Assembly: GCA_900553365.1 (NCBI GenBank)
Contig: USDL01000033.1
Coordinates: 1 to 7,942 of the forward strand
Origin: an uncultured Clostridium sp.
GTDB taxonomy: Bacteria > Bacillota > Clostridia > TANB77 > CAG-508
Length of the DNA stretch: 7,942 bases
Reading direction: 5' to 3'
In this document: piece after piece, positions 1 to 6,683 of the stretch
Numbering within the stretch: the first letter of the stretch is position 1
Layout of the letters: each line of letters opens with the position of its first letter
Notes under the pieces: model-generated
Databases searched by the model: none
Seen by the model: only the letters and a program-made list of their open reading frames with translations
Told to the model about the DNA's origin: nothing
Translations under genes and position numbers: made by a program

Positions 1-29
1 TTATATATAAAATTTAAGGAGGAAAACGT

Positions 30-557
30 ATGAACGTAACAATTTTAGGAAAAGACTTATCAGCAACAGAGGCTATTAAGGACTATGTAAACAAAAAAAT
101 GGACAGAATTGAGAAATACTTTGGAGAAGATTTTGATGTATCAGTAACATTAAGAACTGAAAGAAATGAGCAAATCGCAGAAATGACTGTAAAATCAGTA
201 GCAGGCGTATTTAGAGCAGTAACAGCTCATAATGATTTATATGCATCAATCGACAAAGATTTAGATATAATCGAAGGTCAAGTAAGAAAGATGAAAACAA
301 AAAAAGATAAAGCAAACAAAGAAGATTCAATCAAAAACTTACCAGTAGATACTCATCAACCAGAAACAGATGGAGAAATAATAAAAACTGTATATTATGA
401 TTTAAAACCAATGACTCCAGAAGATGCAATACTAAAATTACAAGAAAAACCAACAGATAGATTTATTACATTTATAAATTCAGAAACAAACAAAGTAAAT
501 GTATTATTTAAGTTAAAAGATAATAAGAACTTTGGTTTATGTGAACCAGACGTTTAA
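30..557 (+). CDS. hpf: Ribosome hibernation promoting factor, long form
   Basis: This 175-residue protein matches the long form of HPF, which binds the decoding centre of the 30S subunit and pairs 70S ribosomes into inactive 100S dimers when growth slows. The N-terminal S30AE/YfiA-like domain spans about residues 1-95, beginning MNVTILGKDLSATEAIKDYV, with a basic segment near 87-97. A polar linker (about 96-116) leads to the C-terminal dimerisation domain (about 118-174), recognisable by YYDLKPMTPEDAILKLQ and NKVNVLFKLKDNKNFGLCEP. Length and domain order are normal for Bacillota. The start is fixed by an AAGGAGG Shine-Dalgarno at 16-22. Only 29 bases precede the gene, so its promoter lies mostly or wholly outside the window. 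A hairpin follows it before rpiA. The family call is firm; the function is inferred from homologues. Confidence 0.97.
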   Translation: MNVTILGKDLSATEAIKDYVNKKMDRIEKYFGEDFDVSVTLRTERNEQIAEMTVKSVAGVFRAVTAHNDLYASIDKDLDIIEGQVRKMKTKKDKANKEDSIKNLPVDTHQPETDGEIIKTVYYDLKPMTPEDAILKLQEKPTDRFITFINSETNKVNVLFKLKDNKNFGLCEPDV

Positions 558-580
558 AAATAACGTGTAAACGACTTTGA

Positions 581-618
581 GAATAGTAAATAACATTATA
601 TTATTTACTATTCTTTTT
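581..618 (+). terminator. Intrinsic terminator after hpf
   Basis: A perfect 13-bp inverted repeat (581-593 paired with 601-613) encloses a 7-base loop and is followed by a short T run at 614-616. The stem is entirely A/T except for two G-C pairs, so it is not very stable. It lies 23 bases after the hpf stop and 21 bases before the rpiA start. It would end the hpf transcript, perhaps only partly, since I see no convincing separate promoter for rpiA. Confidence 0.75.
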
Positions 619-625
619 AAAAATA

Positions 626-633
626 GAAAGGGG
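626..633 (+). promoter_or_regulatory. Ribosome binding site that fixes the rpiA start
   Basis: GAAAGGGG lies 6 bases before the ATG at 640. The frame is also open upstream to an ATG at 577, but that start would translate through the terminator hairpin and adds residues unlike RpiA. This site therefore decides in favour of 640. Confidence 0.8.
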
Positions 634-639
634 AAAACT

Positions 640-1335
640 ATGTATTGGAATGAAAATGTTGTTCAAAAATTAGAATGGAATGGAGAAATAAGCCATTTAG
701 AAGAAAAACAAAAAATTGCAGAAAAAATTGCAAAGATAGCAAAAGATGGAGACGTAATAGGAGTTGGCTCAGGTTCAACATCTTTTTTAGCAATTCAAGC
801 TATTGCAAACAGAATGAAAAATGAAAATTTAAAAATAAAAGCAATACCAACATCAAGAGAACTTGGAATGGTATGTAATTATTTAGAAATACCAGTAGAA
901 ACATTGATAACTGCAAAACCAGACTGGTGCTTTGATGGAGCAGACGAAGTTACTCCAGAAAAATGGCTAGTAAAGGGAAGAGGAGCTGCAATGTTTAGAG
1001 AAAAGCTAAATATAGCAAATGCAAAGAAAAGCTATATACTAGTAGACAGCAGTAAATTTGTGAAAAAACCTTGCGAAAAATTCCCAATACCAATAGAAGT
1101 ATTCCCAGAAGCATTATATGCAGTAAAAGAAAAACTATTTGAATTAGGAGCAACAAGTGCGGAACTACGTTTAGCAAAGAAAAAAGATGGACCAGTAATA
1201 ACAGAAAACGGAAATTTAATTGTAGATGCAAGCTTTGAAAATGTTGATGAAACATTTGAAGCAAAACTTAAAAACATCGTAGGAGTAATTGAAACAGGGC
1301 TATTTATTGGGTATAATGTGGAAATAGTTAGCTAA
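640..1335 (+). CDS. rpiA: Ribose-5-phosphate isomerase A
   Basis: The 231-residue product is a type A ribose-5-phosphate isomerase, which interconverts ribose 5-phosphate and ribulose 5-phosphate in the non-oxidative pentose phosphate pathway. Visible motifs are the phosphate-binding loop GVGSGSTS (41-48), the active-site DGADE (99-103) and KGRGAAMFREK (112-122). By spacing, D99, D102, K112 and E121 correspond to E. coli D81, D84, K94 and E103. The usual KGGG is KGRG here, a change next to the lysine rather than in it. The C-terminal part reads GNLIVDASF and GVIETGLF, as expected for the family. The ATG at 640 is chosen over one at 577 because of the GAAAGGGG site and because the upstream residues fall in the terminator. 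The gene follows hpf at a distance of 82 bases; the two are metabolically unrelated. It ends at a hairpin shared with the convergent gene. Confidence 0.95.
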   Translation: MYWNENVVQKLEWNGEISHLEEKQKIAEKIAKIAKDGDVIGVGSGSTSFLAIQAIANRMKNENLKIKAIPTSRELGMVCNYLEIPVETLITAKPDWCFDGADEVTPEKWLVKGRGAAMFREKLNIANAKKSYILVDSSKFVKKPCEKFPIPIEVFPEALYAVKEKLFELGATSAELRLAKKKDGPVITENGNLIVDASFENVDETFEAKLKNIVGVIETGLFIGYNVEIVS

Positions 1336-1340
1336 GAGAG

Positions 1341-1370
1341 AAAAGCAATTCTAAAAATAGAATTGCTTTT
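1341..1370. terminator. Shared terminator between rpiA and the pseudouridine synthase
   Basis: A perfect 12-bp stem (1341-1352 with 1359-1370) has a 6-base loop, AAAAAT. On the + strand it starts 6 bases after the rpiA stop and ends in TTTTT, a typical intrinsic terminator. Read on the - strand it begins at the stop codon of the convergent gene (1370-1372) and is followed by TTTTCTCTCTT, which is a weaker tail. Confidence 0.85.
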
Positions 1371-2245
1371 TAAAGTATATTTTCAATATCGTTAGGGATT
1401 TTAGTGGTTAATTCAATAGGCTTTAGTGAGATTGGGTGAATAAATTTAACCTTATAAGCGTGCAAGGCTTGCCTATGAATTAGAGGAGAAGGAGTACCAT
1501 ATAAAGTATCTCCTAAAAGAGGATGCCCTATATAGGCTAAATGCACACGTATTTGATGAGTTCTGCCTGTTTCTAATATACATTTCACAACCGAATAATC
1601 GTTTGTGTTTTTTAAAACTTCATAGTGTGTAATTGCTCTATCTCCCGCTTCTGCAACACATCTTTCTATTATACTATTTTCCTTTCTAGCAATAGGAGCA
1701 TCTATAGTTCCATTGTGTTTTTGAAAAACACCACTACAAACTGCAATATATTCTTTAACAAACTGATTCGATTTCATTTGTCTTATTAAACACTCTTGCA
1801 CATACTCATTTTTAGCAAAAATTACAATTCCAGAAGTATCTTTATCAAGCCTATTTACAGGCCTTATTTTTCGTTTTAGGCCGATTTCATCAAAATAAAA
1901 TCTAACTCCATTTGATAAGCTATCTTCAAAATGGTCCATAGAAGGGTGTACAGGCACTTTAGCAGGTTTATTTATAATAAGCATGCTATCGTCTTCAAAT
2001 AATATGTCTAAATTCATTTTTGTGGGTACAATGTTTGAATTGTCCTCCAAAAAATCAAGATTTATTTCAACATAATCACCTTTACTTAAAGGGGCTCTAA
2101 TAGTAACTTTTTCTCCATTTATGAATAGTTTTTGTTCATGCTTTAATTTTACTAAAAGTCTATCAGAAATTTGAAAATGATTTTTTAATAGCTCATGTAA
2201 ATTCACATAATTATCATTATTATTAATTGTATATTTTAATGTCAT
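1370..2245 (-). CDS. RluA/RluD-family rRNA pseudouridine synthase
   Basis: This 291-residue protein belongs to the RluA/RluD branch of pseudouridine synthases, which isomerise specific uridines in 23S rRNA (some members also act on tRNA). An S4-like RNA-binding region occupies about residues 15-65 (SDRLLVKLKHEQKLFINGEK). The catalytic domain starts with LFEDDSMLIINKPAKVPVHPS (82-102) and contains NRLDKDTSG (131-139), where D134 is the expected catalytic aspartate, then ETGRTHQIRVHLAYIGHPLL (225-244) with GDTLYG following. The motif's first residue is N rather than the commoner H, which I recall from some Bacillota paralogues. Several paralogues usually occur per genome, so the target site, and hence a symbol such as rluD, cannot be assigned from sequence alone. 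The start is supported by TAGAGGTG, complementary to 2250-2257. The gene appears to be monocistronic. Confidence 0.93.
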   Translation of the reverse strand: MTLKYTINNNDNYVNLHELLKNHFQISDRLLVKLKHEQKLFINGEKVTIRAPLSKGDYVEINLDFLEDNSNIVPTKMNLDILFEDDSMLIINKPAKVPVHPSMDHFEDSLSNGVRFYFDEIGLKRKIRPVNRLDKDTSGIVIFAKNEYVQECLIRQMKSNQFVKEYIAVCSGVFQKHNGTIDAPIARKENSIIERCVAEAGDRAITHYEVLKNTNDYSVVKCILETGRTHQIRVHLAYIGHPLLGDTLYGTPSPLIHRQALHAYKVKFIHPISLKPIELTTKIPNDIENIL

Positions 2246-2263
2246 AAAACACCTCTATATAAA

Positions 2264-2293
2264 AGAATAGCATAAAATGAAGGAGTTAGTCAA
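2264..2293 (-). promoter_or_regulatory. Likely sigma-A promoter of the pseudouridine synthase
   Basis: On the - strand TTGACT (complement of 2288-2293) is followed after 18 bases by TATTCT (complement of 2264-2269). The -35 matches the consensus well and the -10 only moderately. Transcription would start about 10 bases before the ribosome binding site. It lies back to back with the + strand promoter at 2301-2329. Confidence 0.5.
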
Positions 2294-2300
2294 CCAAAAT

Positions 2301-2329
2301 TTGCAATTTTATGTAAAATATGGTATAAT
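2301..2329 (+). promoter_or_regulatory. Strong extended -10 promoter for the 94-residue gene
   Basis: TTGCAA (2301-2306) and a perfect TATAAT (2324-2329) are separated by exactly 17 bases. A TG one base upstream of the -10 (TGGTATAAT) adds an extended -10 element. Transcription would begin near 2336, giving a leader of about 115 bases before the ATG at 2451. Confidence 0.8.
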
Positions 2330-2340
2330 AACCTTTATCC

Positions 2341-2359
2341 AACGCTTTTAGCGTTTTTA
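2341..2359 (+). promoter_or_regulatory. Hairpin with U-tract at the start of the leader
   Basis: AACGCT (2341-2346) pairs perfectly with AGCGTT (2350-2355) around a 3-base loop, and the right arm runs into TTTTTA. It starts only about 5 bases after the predicted transcription start. The shape is that of a minimal intrinsic terminator or attenuator, but a 6-bp stem so close to the start could equally be a 5'-end stabilising hairpin. Confidence 0.4.
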
Positions 2360-2450
2360 TATATAAGCAAAGCTCCAATAACCTTTTTTACATGCGAAAG
2401 CATTTTACATAGAGACCACAAAATATCATAACCATTAGAAAGGCAAGAAA

Positions 2451-2735
2451 ATGGCTAATATTGAGACCAGAATTCGATTTGATCGAGTAATTTTCAAAGA
2501 TTCTCATGAGGCGGATGTTGTTGCAATAGTGACGACAAAAGAAGCGCTTACCATTGGTGAACTGCAAATTATTGCACATTATGGTTCGCAATCTATCCGC
2601 GAAGCTGAGAATTATGAGGAAATGGTTACCAGAATCAAAATGGAAACTCTTCACATGAGACATTCATCAACAGCAATTAAGTATGGGTGTCTGCTAAACA
2701 GGTTAGTTGGTTTTACTTATTACGAAGTAACCTAA
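2451..2735 (+). CDS. Small protein of unknown function, 94 residues
   Basis: I do not recognise this protein. It is short, mixed in charge and has no obvious signal peptide or membrane segment. It contains two acidic stretches (DSHEADV near 17-23 and IREAENYEEM near 49-58), a histidine/methionine-rich patch (METLHMRHSS, 64-73) and a single cysteine at 80. Translation is supported by GAAAGG (2438-2443), 7 bases before the ATG, and by its own promoter and terminator, which make it a self-contained monocistronic unit of about 400 nt. Its base composition stands out: I count about 38% G+C by hand, with codons such as GCG, CGC, CTG and ACG that are sparse in the neighbouring genes. This could mean acquisition from elsewhere or a constrained sequence. 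A - strand frame overlaps most of it but lacks supporting signals. I am fairly sure of the transcription unit, less sure that the protein is the product. Confidence 0.6.
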   Translation: MANIETRIRFDRVIFKDSHEADVVAIVTTKEALTIGELQIIAHYGSQSIREAENYEEMVTRIKMETLHMRHSSTAIKYGCLLNRLVGFTYYEVT

Positions 2736-2744
2736 TATTTCGTG

Positions 2745-2778
2745 CAAAAATCCCCCTTAAAACTAAGGGGGATTTTTG
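2745..2778. terminator. Strong bidirectional terminator between the 94-residue gene and asnS
   Basis: A perfect 15-bp stem (2745-2759 with 2764-2778) has a 4-base loop. Its core is five G-C pairs flanked by A5/T5, so both strands present a G-C stem followed by a T run. It lies 9 bases after the stop at 2735 and 25 bases past the asnS stop, and fits as the terminator for both convergent genes. Confidence 0.9.
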
Positions 2779-2803
2779 TATTTCAAAATTAAAATATTTT
2801 AAT

Positions 2804-4189
2804 CTAAAATTCGCAGTTCTTTGGAGTTCTAGGAAATGGGATTACGTCACGAATATTTTGCATACCTGTTAGGTACATCATCATTCTTTCAAATCCTAAA
2901 CCGAAACCAGCATGGCGTACGCTACCATATTTTCTTAAGTCTAAATACCACCAGTAATCTTCTTCTCTCATACCGTTTTCTTTAATCTTATTTTGTAGCT
3001 TTTCTAAACTATCTTCTCTTTGGCTACCACCAATTATTTCACCAATTCCAGGAGCTAAAAGGTCTGCTGCTGCAACTGTTTTTCCGTCTGGATTTTGCTT
3101 CATATAGAAAGCCTTTATTTCAGCTGGATAATCTGTTACAAATACAGGTTTTTTGAAAATAACTTCTGATAAATATCTTTCATGTTCAGTTTGTAAATCT
3201 GAGCCCCAATGTACTGGAAATTCAAAATTATCATTATTTTTTTCTAGCTCTTTTATTGCATCAGTGTAAGTAATTCTTGCAAAGTCTGAATGAACAACAT
3301 TGTGAAGTTTGTCTAATAATCCTTTATCTACAAAGTTATTGAAAAATTCCATCTCTTCTGGGCAGTGTTCTAATACATAATTAATTATATATTTAATCAT
3401 ATCTTCAGCTAAATCCATATCATCATTTAAGTCTGCAAAACAAATTTCAGGTTCTATCATCCAGAATTCTGATGCGTGTTTTACTGTGTTAGAATTTTCT
3501 GATCTAAATGTAGGCCCAAATGTATATACATTTCTAAAAGCACAAGCATAAGTTTCAACATTTAATTGACCACTTACTGTAAGGTGAGCAGGTTTTCCAA
3601 AGAAATCTTTTGAATAATCAACTTTTCCATCTTCTAAAGTTGGAAGATTATTAACATCTAAAGTAGATACATTAAACATTTCTCCAGCACCTTCACAGTC
3701 ACTAGATGTGATTATTGGTGTGTGAACATACACAAAATCTCTTTCTTGGAAAAATTTGTGTATAGCATAAGATAGAACAGAACGTACTCTGAATACTGCA
3801 TTAAAAGTATTTGTTCTAGGTCTTAAGTGTGCTATAGTTCTTAAATATTCGAAAGAATGTCTTTTCTTTTGAAGTGGATAATCTAAAGCTGCTAAAAATT
3901 CAATTTCAACGTTTTTAGCTTTAATTTCAAATGGTTGTTTAGCACCTTCAGTTTTTACAAAATCTCCTGTTACTTTAATAGTAGAAATGATTGGTAATTT
4001 ACATATTTCTGTAAAGTTGCTTAAAGTATTATCAAATACTACCTGTACATTTTTGAAAAAGCTACCATCATTAAGCTCTAAAAAGCCGAAGTCTTTTGAA
4101 TCTCTAACTGTTTTAACCCAACCTTCAATAGAAACCTCCTTATCAACAAAATCTTCTGTGTTAGTAAATAAAGTTTTGATTTTCTCCAT
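2804..4189 (-). CDS. asnS: Asparaginyl-tRNA synthetase
   Basis: The 461-residue product is a class IIb aminoacyl-tRNA synthetase that charges tRNA-Asn with asparagine using ATP. The N-terminal OB-fold anticodon-binding domain covers about residues 15-100 (VSIEGWVKTVRDSKDFGFLEL). The catalytic core follows, with class II motif 2 around FRSENSNTVKHASEFWMIEPE (228-248) and motif 3 GLGFERMMMYLTGMQNIRDV (430-449), ending FPRTPKNCEF, a C-terminus typical of AsnRS. Length is normal for bacterial AsnRS. The start at 4189 is supported by a purine-rich AGGGGGA just upstream and by family length; the frame stays open back to 4285, but that would read through the T-box terminator. AsnRS rather than AspRS is supported by the short length, without the insertion of bacterial AspRS. 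Expression is expected to rise when uncharged tRNA-Asn accumulates. Confidence 0.97.
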   Translation of the reverse strand: MEKIKTLFTNTEDFVDKEVSIEGWVKTVRDSKDFGFLELNDGSFFKNVQVVFDNTLSNFTEICKLPIISTIKVTGDFVKTEGAKQPFEIKAKNVEIEFLAALDYPLQKKRHSFEYLRTIAHLRPRTNTFNAVFRVRSVLSYAIHKFFQERDFVYVHTPIITSSDCEGAGEMFNVSTLDVNNLPTLEDGKVDYSKDFFGKPAHLTVSGQLNVETYACAFRNVYTFGPTFRSENSNTVKHASEFWMIEPEICFADLNDDMDLAEDMIKYIINYVLEHCPEEMEFFNNFVDKGLLDKLHNVVHSDFARITYTDAIKELEKNNDNFEFPVHWGSDLQTEHERYLSEVIFKKPVFVTDYPAEIKAFYMKQNPDGKTVAAADLLAPGIGEIIGGSQREDSLEKLQNKIKENGMREEDYWWYLDLRKYGSVRHAGFGLGFERMMMYLTGMQNIRDVIPFPRTPKNCEF

Positions 4190-4234
4190 AAAAATTCCCC
4201 CTATTTTTAAATAAATTATAGTTACATAGGCTAT

Positions 4235-4264
4235 AAAAAAAGCCCTCTGCAACAATGCAGGGAC
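4235..4264 (-). terminator. T-box regulated terminator upstream of asnS
   Basis: On the - strand CCCTGCA pairs with TGCAGAGGG, with a two-base bulge, and is followed by seven T residues (complement of 4235-4241). CCCT of the left arm can instead pair with AGGG of the T-box sequence, which is the expected antiterminator alternative. Confidence 0.85.
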
Positions 4265-4441
4265 GAATAAAATCCGCGGTACCACCCTAACTTAAGTACT
4301 AATAATTAGCACTTCTCTTAAAATAAAATACTCCAATGTGTTTCACTTTGTAATGTTTGCTAAAAGGGCTTACAGCCTATGGCCCTTACTCTCTATTAGT
4401 AACCTTTTACAGCTTTGCATTGTACAAACGCATTTTTAACA
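4235..4441 (-). promoter_or_regulatory. T-box riboswitch leader of asnS
   Basis: On the - strand the leader carries the hallmark T-box sequence AGGGTGGTACCGCG (complement of 4275-4288), followed by a terminator hairpin and U-tract. The UGGU at the complement of 4281-4284 would pair with the CCA end of uncharged tRNA and favour the antiterminator. The leader starts near 4441, downstream of the promoter. An AGAGAG element (complement of 4391-4396) and a G/C-rich hairpin loop (GGGC at 4384-4387 pairing with GCCC near 4366-4369) fit parts of Stem I. Two AAC (Asn) triplets, each followed by A, are candidate specifiers: complement of 4355-4357 and of 4340-4342. I could not fold Stem I well enough to choose between them. 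Confidence 0.93.
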
Positions 4442-4447
4442 ATTCCT

Positions 4448-4477
4448 ATTGTATAATATTTTTACCCATTTTGTCAA
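4448..4477 (-). promoter_or_regulatory. Promoter of the T-box/asnS transcript
   Basis: On the - strand a perfect TTGACA (complement of 4472-4477) is followed after 18 bases by TACAAT (complement of 4448-4453), a five-of-six match to the -10 consensus. Transcription would start near 4441, just before the T-box leader. Confidence 0.75.
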
Positions 4478-4538
4478 GGTTTATCAATAATTTTTTAAAA
4501 ATATGTTATATATGAATTGCGACTAAAAAGTGAACAAC

Positions 4539-4567
4539 TTGCATAGAGTATAATTAAATGATATAAT
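4539..4567 (+). promoter_or_regulatory. Promoter of fbp
   Basis: TTGCAT (4539-4544) and a perfect TATAAT (4562-4567) are separated by 17 bases. Transcription would begin near 4574, leaving a leader of about 50 bases. A second TATAAT at 4549-4554 has no -35 at a suitable distance. In the leader, TTTATAG (4587-4593) can pair with CTATAAA (4603-4609) directly before the ribosome binding site, but this stem is A/T-rich and weak. Confidence 0.75.
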
Positions 4568-4623
4568 TTATTGGTAAATAAAAACATTTATAGTATTTAA
4601 TGCTATAAAGGGAAGGGTGGATA

Positions 4624-6597
4624 ATGGAAACAAATAATGAACAATTATTAAAAGTTTTAAATAGGCAATATCCAAATATTGAAAAGGTATCAGAAGAGAT
4701 AATAAATCTTCAAGCAATATTAAACTTACCTAAGGGAACAGAGCTATTTTTGAGTGATATTCATGGAGAATATGGTTCATTTTCTCATATTTTAAATAAT
4801 GGTTCTGGTATTATTAAAAGTAAAATAGAAACAATTTTCAAGAAACAAATAACAGAGCATGAGAGAAGAGCTTTAGCTACTTTAATTTATTATCCTGAAG
4901 AAAAATTAAATATGATAAAAAATCAAGTTGAAGATTTGAACGAATGGTATAGTATAACATTATATAGATTAACTGAGGTTGCAGTTGAAGTAAGTTCTAA
5001 ATATACAAGGTCAAAAGTTAGAAAAGCTATGCCTAAGGGTTTTGATTATATAATTGATGAATTGCTACATTTGCAAGCAGCAGGACCTGATAAAGAACAA
5101 TACTACAAACAAATAATAAATTCAATTATTGAATTAGATAGAGCAGATGAATTTATTGTAGCAATTTCAAACTTAATAAAAAGAATGGCAATAGACCATT
5201 TACATGTTGTAGGCGATATTTTTGATAGAGGTTCTGAAGCTAAGAAAGTATTAAATACATTAATGGATTTTCATAGTATTGATATACAATGGGGAAACCA
5301 TGATATACTATGGATGGGTGCTGCTTGTGGTAATGAGGCTTGTATAGCTAATGTTGTAAGAATTTGTAGTAGATATGATAATACAGACACTTTAGAAGAT
5401 GGCTACGGAATCAACATTAGACCACTTGCAACTTTTGCACTTGAAACATATAAGGATGACCATTGTGCTACTTTTAAACCAAAGGTATTTGATTATAAGA
5501 GATATTTAAAAAGAGATGAAGAAACAATTTCAAAAATACATAAAGCAATTTCAATAATTCAATTTAAAATTGAAGGAGAATACATTAAAAAACATCCTGA
5601 GTACAAAATGCAAGACAGGCTATTGCTTGAACATATAGACTATGAAAATGGAACTGTTAATATAGATGGCAAGACTTATGAATTAAATGATAAAAACTTT
5701 CCAACTATTAACCCAAGTGATCCTTATAAGCTTACACAAGAGGAAAGAGAAATAATGTATAGATTAAAGGAATCATTTAAAAATAGTGAAAGTTTGCAAA
5801 GACATATTAATTTCTTATATGCAAAGGGAAGCTTATATAAATGCTTTAATTCAAACTTGCTATTTCATGGATGTATTCCAATGGATGAAAATGGTAATTT
5901 TTCAGAAATAGAAATTTATGGAAACAAATTATCTGGTAAGGCATATTTAGACTATATTGAAAGTTTAATAAACAAAGCATATATAGAAAGAGATAATTAT
6001 AAAAAAGATAAAAACGCTGTTGATTTAATGTGGTATTTGTGGTGTGGTGCAAAATCTCCTTTATTTGGAAAGTCAAAGGCTGCTACTTTTGAAAGATACT
6101 TTATAGACAATACAGAGGAAAATAAAGAAGTAAGAAAAGAGCCTAAAAATCCATATTATACTTTAGTTCAACAAGAAAAAATATGTGATAAAATTTTCAA
6201 CGAATTTGGATTAGATGTAAAAAATTCACATATAATTAACGGACATATTCCAGTAAAAGAAAAAGATGGAGAAAGCCCAATAAAGGCAAATGGAAAACTA
6301 TTAGTAATAGATGGTGGATTTGCAAAAAGCTATAGACAAGAAACTGGTAGAGCAGGATATACTTTAACATATAATTCTTATGGATTAATATTAGCTGCAA
6401 ATGAACCTTTTGACTCAAAAATGAAGGCAATTAGAGAAGAATTAGATATTAAGTATGATATAATGGTAAATGCAAAAGCAACTGAAAGAAAAAGCGTTGC
6501 TGATACTGATATTGGTAAAAGCATACAAAAGGATATTGATAGCTTAAAAATGCTATTAGAGGCATATAGAAGCGGAAAAATTAAAGAAATAATATAA
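4624..6597 (+). CDS. fbp: Class III fructose-1,6-bisphosphatase
   Basis: This 657-residue protein is a class III FBPase, the type found in B. subtilis and many Clostridia. It removes the 1-phosphate from fructose 1,6-bisphosphate for gluconeogenesis and belongs to the calcineurin-like metallophosphoesterases. Metal-binding motifs appear in order: SDIHGEYGSF (44-53), VVGDIFDRGSE (195-205), WGNHD (223-227), LLFHGCIP (412-419) and INGHIPVKEKDG (538-549), followed by VIDGGFAKSYRQ (561-572). The long inserts between motifs and the total length fit the class. The start is supported by a purine-rich GGGAAGGGTGG (4610-4620). It has its own promoter diverging from the asnS promoter. No terminator is evident after the stop, where the next gene's promoter begins within 3 bases, so some readthrough into that gene is possible. 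Confidence 0.97.
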   Translation: METNNEQLLKVLNRQYPNIEKVSEEIINLQAILNLPKGTELFLSDIHGEYGSFSHILNNGSGIIKSKIETIFKKQITEHERRALATLIYYPEEKLNMIKNQVEDLNEWYSITLYRLTEVAVEVSSKYTRSKVRKAMPKGFDYIIDELLHLQAAGPDKEQYYKQIINSIIELDRADEFIVAISNLIKRMAIDHLHVVGDIFDRGSEAKKVLNTLMDFHSIDIQWGNHDILWMGAACGNEACIANVVRICSRYDNTDTLEDGYGINIRPLATFALETYKDDHCATFKPKVFDYKRYLKRDEETISKIHKAISIIQFKIEGEYIKKHPEYKMQDRLLLEHIDYENGTVNIDGKTYELNDKNFPTINPSDPYKLTQEEREIMYRLKESFKNSESLQRHINFLYAKGSLYKCFNSNLLFHGCIPMDENGNFSEIEIYGNKLSGKAYLDYIESLINKAYIERDNYKKDKNAVDLMWYLWCGAKSPLFGKSKAATFERYFIDNTEENKEVRKEPKNPYYTLVQQEKICDKIFNEFGLDVKNSHIINGHIPVKEKDGESPIKANGKLLVIDGGFAKSYRQETGRAGYTLTYNSYGLILAANEPFDSKMKAIREELDIKYDIMVNAKATERKSVADTDIGKSIQKDIDSLKMLLEAYRSGKIKEII

Positions 6598-6599
6598 CC

Positions 6600-6628
6600 T
6601 TGAAAGTATTACTAAATTATGTTATAAT
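6600..6628 (+). promoter_or_regulatory. Extended -10 promoter of the 104-residue gene
   Basis: TTGAAA (6600-6605) and a perfect TATAAT (6623-6628) are spaced by 17 bases, with TG one base ahead of the -10 (TGTTATAAT). It starts 3 bases after the fbp stop codon. Transcription would start near 6635, leaving a leader of about 49 bases. Confidence 0.8.
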
Positions 6629-6683
6629 AGTTAACGTAAGCTATTAGGAAATCCAAATTTATATTAAAGATGGAGGTTACATT

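Noticed and set aside
1..29. TATATAA near the window start as the hpf promoter -10
   Set aside because: No -35 can be seen, and it would leave almost no leader before the Shine-Dalgarno; the promoter more likely lies upstream of the window.
577..639. Upstream in-frame extension of rpiA from an ATG at 577
   Set aside because: It would translate through the terminator hairpin and adds residues absent from RpiA; the ATG at 640 has a good ribosome binding site.
995..1277. Two - strand frames opposite rpiA
   Set aside because: They are Leu/Phe/Ser-rich translations of the antisense of an A-rich gene with no start signals; typical shadows.
2392..2403. ATGC-GAAA-GCAT mini-hairpin as a regulatory site
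   Set aside because: Only 4 bp with non-pairing flanks; it is mentioned as part of the leader but not supported as a feature alone.
2388..2663. A 91-residue - strand frame antisense to the 94-residue gene
   Set aside because: No promoter, ribosome binding site or terminator supports it on that strand, while the + strand frame has all three.
2687..2872. A 61-residue + strand frame running through the terminator into asnS
   Set aside because: It overlaps the 94-residue gene in another frame, reads through a strong terminator and antisense to asnS, and resembles nothing.
4190..4285. In-frame extension of asnS to 4285
   Set aside because: It covers the T-box terminator and U-tract, lacks a suitable ribosome binding site and exceeds the normal AsnRS N-terminus.
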